Source of the DNA: Egicoccus sp035462025
Lineage (GTDB): Bacteria; Actinomycetota; Nitriliruptoria; Nitriliruptorales; Nitriliruptoraceae
DNA: 22,181 nt
Assembly: GCA_035462025.1 (NCBI GenBank)
Contig: DATHUR010000043.1
Location: 1-22,181, forward strand
Direction of reading: 5' to 3'
Within the stretch, counting starts at the first letter, position 1; each line of letters begins with the position of its first letter. The notes under the pieces are model-generated. The model saw nothing but the letters and a program-made list of their open reading frames with translations. It was not told the origin of the DNA and ran no database searches. Positions 14,116-20,686 of this stretch are shown one piece after another. The position numbers were made by a program, and so were the translations under genes.

Positions 14116-15503
14116 GCGCGGCGACCGGGACGGCCGGTCGCGGTGTGGACCGCCGGGCAGGCAACAGGCTTCGCTCCACCGAGGCGCGGCTGCTGGCCTT
14201 CGCCGTCGTGATCACCGTCGCGGCACACGTCCTGCTCGGCTGGTCGCAGGGCCCCGAACTGCCCCCCAGCGCCATCGTCACCGGCGTGGCGATGACGATC
14301 ATCGCGATCGTGGCCCACATCGTGGTACGGACGACCGCGCCCGACGCCGACCCGACCCTGCTGCCGCTCGCGTTCCTGCTCAACGGCCTCGGCCTGGTCT
14401 TCGTGCGGCGGGTCGACATGGCCGCCGGCAGCGACCTGGCCGGGACGCAGACCGTCTGGACCGCGGTCTCGGTCGCCGGCATGTGCGCCGTCCTGGTGCT
14501 GATCCGACAGGTCCGCACCCTGTCCCGCTACCAGTACTCGCTGGGGCTGCTGACCCTGGTGCTGCTGATCCTCCCGCTGGTCCCGGGCCTCACCGCGGGC
14601 GCCATCAACGGCGCACGGCTGTGGGTCGACGTCTTCGGCATGCGGTTCCAGCCCGGCGAGGTCGCCAAGCTGACCATGGTCGCGTTCCTCGCGGGCTACC
14701 TCGAACGCAAGCGCGTGCTGCTGTCGGTCGCCAACCAGCGGTTCGGCCCACTGCTGATGCCGGCCCCGCGTCACCTCGCGCCCGTCCTGCTCGCCACGGG
14801 TGTGGCGCTGGTCGTGATGGCCGGCCTGCGCGACCTCGGCTCGGCGCTGCTGCTCTTCGGGGTGTTCCTCGCCGTCCTCTACGTCGCGACCGGCCGCGCC
14901 GCCTACCCCCTGGTCGGCCTGGTCGCCTTCGCCCTCGGAGCCACCCTGGCCTACCAGGTGTTCGCACACGTCCGCGTGCGCGTCTCGATCTGGCTCGACC
15001 CGTGGTCGCAGGTGAGCAACGCCGGCTACCAGTTGGCCCAGAGCCTGTTCGCGCTCGGCACGGGCGGACTGACCGGTGCCGGGCTCGGCGGCGGACGCCC
15101 CCAGGACGTGCCCTTCAGCGCGACCGACGCCATCTTCGTCGTGATCGGCGAGGAACTCGGTCTGCTGGGGGCGAGCGCCGTCCTCATCGCCTTCCTGCTG
15201 CTGGTCGTGCGTGGCTACAAGATCGCGCTGACCGCGCGCGACGAGTACGGGACGCTGCTCGCGCTGGGTCTGACCGCGACCATCGCGCTGCAGACCTTCG
15301 TGATCGTCGGCGGGCTGACCCGGGTCGTGCCCCTGACCGGGATCACGCTGCCGTTCATGTCGTACGGCGGGTCGTCGCTGCTGGGCAACTACATCCTGAT
15401 CGCGCTGCTGCTGCGGATCAGCGACGAGTCACGCGGGGCCGCCAGGGGCCGGCAGGTCGAACGCCGTGGCCGTCCCCGCGTCGCGAAGCCGTCGTCGCGA
15501 TGA
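14112..15503 (+). CDS. rodA: RodA/FtsW-family SEDS peptidoglycan glycosyltransferase
   Basis: The 463-residue polytopic membrane protein of the SEDS family polymerises lipid II into glycan strands in partnership with a class B PBP. Many hydrophobic helices are visible (about ten). Family signatures are INGARLWVDVFGMRFQPGEVAKL, GLRDLGSALLLFGVFLAVLYVATG with the putative catalytic Asp241, and the C-terminal LPFMSYGGSSLLGNY. Gene order next to pbpA and the PP2C phosphatase identifies it as the RodA of the actinobacterial growth locus rather than division FtsW, which usually sits in the mur cluster. The GTG start overlaps the pstP stop, and the stop overlaps the pbpA ATG. Confidence 0.93.
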   Translation: MSAATGTAGRGVDRRAGNRLRSTEARLLAFAVVITVAAHVLLGWSQGPELPPSAIVTGVAMTIIAIVAHIVVRTTAPDADPTLLPLAFLLNGLGLVFVRRVDMAAGSDLAGTQTVWTAVSVAGMCAVLVLIRQVRTLSRYQYSLGLLTLVLLILPLVPGLTAGAINGARLWVDVFGMRFQPGEVAKLTMVAFLAGYLERKRVLLSVANQRFGPLLMPAPRHLAPVLLATGVALVVMAGLRDLGSALLLFGVFLAVLYVATGRAAYPLVGLVAFALGATLAYQVFAHVRVRVSIWLDPWSQVSNAGYQLAQSLFALGTGGLTGAGLGGGRPQDVPFSATDAIFVVIGEELGLLGASAVLIAFLLLVVRGYKIALTARDEYGTLLALGLTATIALQTFVIVGGLTRVVPLTGITLPFMSYGGSSLLGNYILIALLLRISDESRGAARGRQVERRGRPRVAKPSSR

Positions 15504-16945
15504 TGACCAAGCAGATCGGCCGTGTCGCCACGTTCACCCTGCTGCTGTTCGGCGTGCTGTTCGTCAACCTCAACCTGATCGCGCTCGTGCAGTCGGACAC
15601 CCTGGCCAGCCATCCCGCCAACCGCCGCCTGCTGGTGCGCGAGTACGCCATCGACCGCGGCAGCATCGTCGTCGGCGAGGAGGCGATCGCCCGCTCGGTC
15701 GAGACCGACGGCGACCTGCAGTACCTGCGCGAGTACCCGGGCGGCGCCCTGTACGGCCACATCACGGGCTACTACTCGTTCGTCCTGGGCCGCAGCGGCC
15801 TCGAAGCGGCCCTCAACGAGCAACTGATCGGCCAGCCCCTCGAGGTCCTGGCCCAGAACCTCGGCGACCTGCTCTTCGCACCGGACCAGGCCGGCAACAC
15901 CGTCGAGTTGACCATCGTGCCGCGGGCGCAGCAGGCGGCGGCCGACGCGCTCGAGGGCCGGGTCGGCGCCGTCGTCGCGCTCGATCCCACCACCGGCGCG
16001 GTGCTGGCCAGCTACGCCAACCCCAGCTTCGACCCCGGCCCGCTGTCCACGCACGACGCGGCAGCGATCCGCGAGGCGTGGGAACCGCTCATCGACGCCG
16101 ACGAGCGGCCGCTCGTCAACCGCGCGATCGCCGAGACGTACCCGCCCGGTTCGACCTTCAAGCTCATCACGGCGGCCGCGGCGCTCGAACACGACCGCTC
16201 CCCCGAGACGGCCTTCCCCGACGAGGGCACCTACGACGTCCCCCAGACCAACGCCGACATCGGCAACTTCGGCGGCGGGGACTGCAGCGAGGGCGAGACC
16301 ATCTCGCTGGCCGACGCGATGCGGGTCTCGTGCAACACGGTGTTCGCGCGCCTCGGCGTCGAACTCGGCGCCGACCGCCTGATCGACATGGCCGAGCGCT
16401 TCGGGTTCAACCGTGCGCCCCCGTACGAACTCGAGGTGGCCAACAGCGCGATCCCGAAGGAGATGGACGAGCCCTCGGCGGCCCAGAGCGCCATCGGACA
16501 GCGCGACGTGCGCGCCACGCCGATGCAGATGGCGATCGTCGCCGCGGCCATGGCCAACGGCGGGCGGCTGGTCGAACCCCACCTGGTCCGCGCCATCCGC
16601 GACCCGTCGGGCAGCCTGGTGCGCGAGACGGCGCCGAGCCTGTGGGACGAGGGCCGCTTCGACAGCCAGGCCGTCAGCGAGACCGTTGCGGCCCAGTTGC
16701 GCGACATGATGATCGACGTGGTGGCCGACGGGACCGGCCGCGGCGCGCAGATCGAGGGCGTGACCGTCGGCGGCAAGACCGGCACCGCCCAGACCGGCGG
16801 CGCCCCCACGGTCTGGTTCGTCGGCTTCGCCGAACAGGACGTCGCGGTCGCGGTCGTGTTGCCGCAGGCCGGCGACGACGACACCGGTGGCCGGGTCGCC
16901 GCGCCGATCGCCCGCGCCGTGATGCAGGCCGCCCTCGACGGATGA
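15500..16945 (+). CDS. pbpA: PbpA: class B penicillin-binding protein (transpeptidase)
   Basis: The 481-residue protein has an N-terminal membrane anchor (VATFTLLLFGVLFVNLNLIALV, residues about 8-30). The external domain carries AIDRGSIVVGE and GHITGYYSFVLGRSGLEAALNE of the PBPA group. The transpeptidase domain holds all three active-site motifs: Ser218-Thr-Phe-Lys (PPGSTFK), Ser277-Cys-Asn (RVSCNTVF) and Lys426-Thr-Gly (GGKTGTAQT). It cross-links peptidoglycan strands made by the adjacent SEDS enzyme. Two ATG codons lie in tandem (15500 and 15503); the first overlaps the rodA stop as ATGA. It ends the tightly coupled part of the operon, 147 bp before pknB. Confidence 0.94.
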   Translation: MMTKQIGRVATFTLLLFGVLFVNLNLIALVQSDTLASHPANRRLLVREYAIDRGSIVVGEEAIARSVETDGDLQYLREYPGGALYGHITGYYSFVLGRSGLEAALNEQLIGQPLEVLAQNLGDLLFAPDQAGNTVELTIVPRAQQAAADALEGRVGAVVALDPTTGAVLASYANPSFDPGPLSTHDAAAIREAWEPLIDADERPLVNRAIAETYPPGSTFKLITAAAALEHDRSPETAFPDEGTYDVPQTNADIGNFGGGDCSEGETISLADAMRVSCNTVFARLGVELGADRLIDMAERFGFNRAPPYELEVANSAIPKEMDEPSAAQSAIGQRDVRATPMQMAIVAAAMANGGRLVEPHLVRAIRDPSGSLVRETAPSLWDEGRFDSQAVSETVAAQLRDMMIDVVADGTGRGAQIEGVTVGGKTGTAQTGGAPTVWFVGFAEQDVAVAVVLPQAGDDDTGGRVAAPIARAVMQAALDG

Positions 16946-17028
16946 GGTTGCCACCGATGAGCTTCCGACCGGCGGCGGCGCCCGCCGTACCCCGGTGATG
17001 CCAACGATCGACCCGAGGACGCCGTTGC

Positions 17029-17034
17029 TACGCT
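17029..17034 (+). promoter_or_regulatory. Candidate -10 element in the pbpA-pknB gap
   Basis: TACGCT lies 58 bp before the pknB start, inside the only sizeable gap (147 bp) of the growth operon. It could provide separate transcription of pknB. No good -35 hexamer accompanies it, and read-through from pbpA is equally possible. Confidence 0.25.
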
Positions 17035-17092
17035 CGGCGGCCGTCCACGGCGTTCTCTCTCGCCTGTCCGCGTCGTCTCGTGTACGGAGTCC

Positions 17093-18886
17093 ATGGTGAC
17101 CCAGGGTCGCGTTCTCGTCGACCGCTACGAGTTGCGTCGGTTGCTCGGCCGAGGCGGCATGGCCGAGGTCTGGGCCGCCCACGACCGCACCCTCGAGCGC
17201 GAGGTCGCGATCAAGCTGCTGCTGGACCGCTTTCGCGACGACGAGGCCTTCACGTCCCGGTTCCACGACGAGGCCCGCCACGTCGCCAAGCTCAACCACC
17301 CCAACCTCGTCGCGGTCTACGACACGGGCACCGAGGTACCACCGGACGTCGACCCCGCGTCGGGCATCCGCCAGCCGTTCATCGTGATGGAACTGGTCGA
17401 GGGTCGTTCGCTGCAGCAGGCCATCGACGCGGGCGGGCTGACCGAGGACCGGGCGCTCGAGGTCGTCGCCGACGTGTGCGCGGCGCTGCAGTACGCCCAC
17501 AGCCGCGGTCTGATCCACCGCGACGTCAAGCCGGGCAACATCCTGCTCGCCCACGACGGGTCGGTGAAGGTCACCGACTTCGGCATCGCCCGCGCGGTCG
17601 GCAACGAGAACGTGACCCGCACCGCGGCGGTGCTCGGCACGGCCGCCTACCTGTCCCCCGAACAGGCCCAGGGTCTCGACGTCGACACGCGCTCGGACCT
17701 GTACTCGCTCGGCGTCGTGCTCTACGAGGCGCTGACCGGCCGGCAACCGTTCACCGGCGACTCGGCGGTCACGGTCGCCTACCAGCACGTGCAGGAGCCA
17801 CCACGTCCACCGCGCGAACTCGAACCGTCGGTGTCGCCGGCCGCCGAGGCCATCGCGATGCGGGCGCTGGCCAAGAACCCCGCCAACCGCTACCAGTCCG
17901 CCGCCGAGATGCACGACGACCTCCTCAACGCGCGGGTCGGCAAGCCCGTGGCGGCGCCCGCGGTCATGACCGAGCGCGAGACCGCGTTGCTGGCCCCGGC
18001 CACCCCGCCCCGGCCGCTGCCCTCGCACGAACAGGAGCGGCGCAAGCGCGGCGCCCTGTACGGCTTCCTGACGGTGCTGGTCATCCTGGCCCTGATCGCC
18101 GGCGCCTGGGCGCTGGCCAGCATGTTCACCGAGGACACCCGCCGCATCGCCGTACCCGATCTCGCGGGCCAGACGCTCGAGTCCGCCGAGCGGATCATCA
18201 TCCAACAGGGCTTCGTCCGCGGCGACCTCGTCGAGCAGGAGACCGACGAGGTCGAGCCGGGACTCGTCATGAGTCAGTCACCCGACGCCGACACGATGGC
18301 GGCCGAGGGCTCCGAGATCGACCTCGTGGTCTCGGTCGGCCGCGAGACGACGACCGTGCCCGACGTCGAGGGTCGCACCGAGGAGGAGGCGTTCCGGGCG
18401 TGGCGCGAGGCCGGGCTGACCGTCGGTCAGAAGGTCTCCGAGCCCAACGACGAGATCGACGCCGGACTGATCATCTCGACCAGCCCACCCGGGGGCGACG
18501 AGGTCCCCGTCGGCAGCGCGGTCGACTACGTGATCAGCGCCGGCCAGGAAGAGGTGGTCGTGCGGCCGGTCACCAACTACAGCGAGTCCGAGGCCCAGGC
18601 CCGCCTCGAGGACCAGGACCTCGAGGTCAACATCCTGCGCGAGTTCGACGACGTCGTCTCCGAGGGCTTCGTGCTCCGGCAGGACCCACCGGCGGGATCG
18701 CGTGTGCCGGTCGGTTCGATCGTCACGATCGTGGTCAGCCGGGGTCCCGAGGAGACCGAGCCCGAACCGACCGAGACCGAGCCGACCGAACCCGAGCCGA
18801 CCGAGACCGAGCCGGAACCGACGCCCACCGAGCCGGAACCGACGCCGACCGACACCCCGACGGACCCGCCACCGGGCGAGGGCTGA
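17093..18886 (+). CDS. pknB: PknB: PASTA-domain receptor Ser/Thr protein kinase
   Basis: The 597-residue protein has an N-terminal Hanks-type kinase domain: GRGGMAEVW, ATP-binding Lys41 (VAIKLL), catalytic Asp144 (HRDVKPGN), Asp162-Phe-Gly, an activation loop with several Thr (ENVTRTAAVLGTAAYLSPEQ), and DLYSLGVVLYEALTG. A juxtamembrane basic segment precedes one transmembrane helix (residues about 320-343). Outside are three PASTA repeats, beginning at IAVPDLAGQTLE, TTVPDVEGRTEEE and VVVRPVTNYSESEA; the third has lost the canonical VPDV. A tail of about 45 residues rich in Glu, Pro and Thr follows. PASTA kinases sense muropeptides or lipid II and phosphorylate growth-machinery proteins, here opposed by PstP. 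The ATG at 17093 is followed by a GTG at 17096 as an alternative start. There is no pknA behind it; the next gene is convergent after 10 bp. Confidence 0.95.
   Translation: MVTQGRVLVDRYELRRLLGRGGMAEVWAAHDRTLEREVAIKLLLDRFRDDEAFTSRFHDEARHVAKLNHPNLVAVYDTGTEVPPDVDPASGIRQPFIVMELVEGRSLQQAIDAGGLTEDRALEVVADVCAALQYAHSRGLIHRDVKPGNILLAHDGSVKVTDFGIARAVGNENVTRTAAVLGTAAYLSPEQAQGLDVDTRSDLYSLGVVLYEALTGRQPFTGDSAVTVAYQHVQEPPRPPRELEPSVSPAAEAIAMRALAKNPANRYQSAAEMHDDLLNARVGKPVAAPAVMTERETALLAPATPPRPLPSHEQERRKRGALYGFLTVLVILALIAGAWALASMFTEDTRRIAVPDLAGQTLESAERIIIQQGFVRGDLVEQETDEVEPGLVMSQSPDADTMAAEGSEIDLVVSVGRETTTVPDVEGRTEEEAFRAWREAGLTVGQKVSEPNDEIDAGLIISTSPPGGDEVPVGSAVDYVISAGQEEVVVRPVTNYSESEAQARLEDQDLEVNILREFDDVVSEGFVLRQDPPAGSRVPVGSIVTIVVSRGPEETEPEPTETEPTEPEPTETEPEPTPTEPEPTPTDTPTDPPPGEG
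18752..18871 (+). repeat. Imperfect short tandem repeats encoding the Glu/Pro/Thr tail of PknB
   Basis: Units built on GAGCCGACCGAGACC-like and GAGCCGGAACCGACG-like blocks encode reiterated EPTETEPT and EPEPTPT. The reading frame is kept throughout, and length variation between strains would be expected by replication slippage. Confidence 0.7.
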
Positions 18887-18896
18887 TCGCCGTCCG

Positions 18897-19955
18897 TCAC
18901 CCGGCGTCGTCGGCAGAGGCGTCCAGCGACGTCATGGCGAGGCCGGTGCGCACCAGTGCCGCGAGCCCGGCGAGGCCGGCCGCGGCGACCAGGACGACGG
19001 CGGCGCGCACGGCGCCGGTCGGGAGTGGTCCCGGCAGGATGGGCCGGGTGAGCGCACCGAGGTGCAGCACGACCCAGACCAGCAGCGGCACCCCCGCCGC
19101 TCCGGCGAGCAGGTCCCCGCGCAGCCGGTCCCGCCCGTCGCCGCGACGCGACAGCAGCGCGCCGAGCACGGCGATGCCCAGTGCGAGCCCACCGAGCACC
19201 ACCGGGACGCTCTGGGCGTCCATGCCGGCGGGGAGCCCGAGGTTGGCGGCCAGCGCCACGCCCAGCGCCACGACGCCGGCCAGTGCGACGAGACCGGCGA
19301 CCATGCGTGGCCACCGGACGGCTACCGCCGCACCCAGTACCACGGCGAGCGCGACCAGCAGCGCGACCACGAACGTCGGGGGCCCGGCCGTCCACACCAG
19401 TTCGCCGCGGACGACGACGTCCTGACCGTCGACGACCAACGGGACCTCCCAGTCGGTGACGGGCTGGACCCCGCCGCCGGCGGCGTCGACCTGGGGCGGG
19501 AGCGCCGGGCTCATGAAGTGGATGCGGTGGTCGTGCCACGCGTAGGTGCCGCCGCCGGCCACCTCGACGAACACCGGCTCGGCGTCGGCGTCGGCGACCG
19601 CCGGCAGGTCGACCTCGAGCTCGCCGTAGCGGGCGTCGTTGAGCCAGCGGGCCGGGGACCGCTCGTTGACCAGCACCGTCCCGTCCGCCTCGAACCGCAG
19701 GTAGGGCTCGCCGTCGTAGCCGGGGACCTCGACGGCGACGCCGTCGGGGACCTCGAGGACCAGGAAGGCGTCGCCGCCCCGCACCGCGAGGTCGACGGGT
19801 GCGTCGGATGGTTCGACCGCCGTAACGGTCGAGTCGTAGTTGGTCGGCCCGGCCGGATCGGCCGCGGCCGGCGCGGCCGTGAGCAGCAGGAGGCCGACCA
19901 CGAGCGGCCCCAGCCCGACGGCGCGCCGGGTGGCCGGCGAGGCGGCACGCGCCAT
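18897..19955 (-). CDS. Uncharacterised membrane protein with WHDHRIHFM motif, copper operon
   Basis: The 352-residue protein has a signal peptide (GLGPLVVGLLLLTAAPAAA|DP). A predicted external domain of about 180 residues, rich in beta-type sequence (for example DAFLVLEVPDGVAVEVPGYDGEPYLRF), contains the cluster W140-H-D-H-R-I-H-F-M148. Five hydrophobic helices follow (starting at FVVALLVALAVVLGAAVAV) and then a short cytoplasmic tail. Three His, one Asp and one Met within nine residues look like a metal site, and the two genes upstream are copper-handling genes, so a role in copper binding or transfer at the outer face is inferred. I do not recognise a characterised family. The ATG at 19955 overlaps the upstream stop (TGATG); a GTG at 19958 is an alternative. 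It is the last gene of the operon. Confidence 0.8.
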   Translation of the reverse strand: MARAASPATRRAVGLGPLVVGLLLLTAAPAAADPAGPTNYDSTVTAVEPSDAPVDLAVRGGDAFLVLEVPDGVAVEVPGYDGEPYLRFEADGTVLVNERSPARWLNDARYGELEVDLPAVADADAEPVFVEVAGGGTYAWHDHRIHFMSPALPPQVDAAGGGVQPVTDWEVPLVVDGQDVVVRGELVWTAGPPTFVVALLVALAVVLGAAVAVRWPRMVAGLVALAGVVALGVALAANLGLPAGMDAQSVPVVLGGLALGIAVLGALLSRRGDGRDRLRGDLLAGAAGVPLLVWVVLHLGALTRPILPGPLPTGAVRAAVVLVAAAGLAGLAALVRTGLAMTSLDASADDAG

Positions 19956-20674
19956 CACGCGTCGCCCCGGCCGCGGCGGCGGGACGCCAGGACGACGGCC
20001 GCGGCGAGCGCCACGACCACGAGACCGCCCAGCAACACGACCGGCGGGCCGCCGTCTTCGGTGGCGACGTCGTCGGTAGCGACGTCCTCGGTCGGCTCGG
20101 CCGTGGGCTCGTCGGTGACGTCCTCGGTCGGGTCCTCGGCCGGGGCGGGCGTCTCCTCGGGGGGCGGCGGCGGAGCGTCCGGGTCGGCCTCGACGAGCGC
20201 GACGTTGACGGCCGGGTCGTCGGCGGGTTCGTCCGGGGTCCCGATCCAGCGGTAGCCGTCGTCGCCGCAGCCCTGGAACACCGCGAGGTACTGCGCCTCG
20301 CCGGGCGTGCCGGACGCGACCACGTCGAGGTCGAAGGCCGGGGCCGGCACCCCGTCGCCGTCGACGGTCCACGTCACCGCCGTGACCGTGCCGTCCTCAG
20401 CCGTCTCGGTGGCGGGCGTGTAGCCGTCGGCGTCCGGGACGTCCACGATCCGCAGCCAGTCGGGCACCTCGAGGGCGACCTCGGTCGTTGCGGCCTCGGC
20501 GCCGCCGTCGTCACCGCCGCAGCCGTGGGCCATCGACAGGCGCATGGTGACGAGGCTGTCCACGGGCAGTTCGCCCCCGGTGATGAACGGGTGGGCACCG
20601 GCGGGACCGACCACGAGGACGGTGAGGGTCGCGGCGCCGACCAGGCTGCGCCGGAGGATGCGGGCGGGATTCAC
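19955..20674 (-). CDS. YcnI-like (DUF1775) exported copper-binding protein with C-terminal membrane anchor
   Basis: The 239-residue protein starts with a signal peptide predicted to be cut after Ala27 (GPAGA|HPF), leaving His28 as the new N-terminus. YcnI proteins use exactly this N-terminal His, with a conserved Glu and Trp, to bind one Cu(II). A Glu follows shortly (GGEL), and a Trp lies in GYRWIGTPDEPA at the domain end. The DUF1775 hallmark AHGC is present near residue 45. An acidic Pro/Thr-rich linker (PEETPAPAEDPTEDV and onward) leads to a transmembrane helix (residues about 211-230) and a basic tail, so the domain is tethered outside the membrane. The GTG start has AGGAG at 20684-20688 and lies 12 bp after the CopC-CopD gene. 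Copper binding is inferred from the family. Confidence 0.87.
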   Translation of the reverse strand: MNPARILRRSLVGAATLTVLVVGPAGAHPFITGGELPVDSLVTMRLSMAHGCGGDDGGAEAATTEVALEVPDWLRIVDVPDADGYTPATETAEDGTVTAVTWTVDGDGVPAPAFDLDVVASGTPGEAQYLAVFQGCGDDGYRWIGTPDEPADDPAVNVALVEADPDAPPPPPEETPAPAEDPTEDVTDEPTAEPTEDVATDDVATEDGGPPVVLLGGLVVVALAAAVVLASRRRGRGDA

Positions 20675-20686
20675 GGCAGCGTGCTC

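Noticed and set aside
16946..17092. Small gene or riboswitch in the pbpA-pknB gap
   Set aside because: Only a 13-codon open frame without a ribosome site and no conserved RNA-like structure were seen.
15389..18205. 938-codon open frame on the minus strand
   Set aside because: It lies opposite pbpA and pknB, both with complete catalytic motifs. The translated sequence resembles no family.
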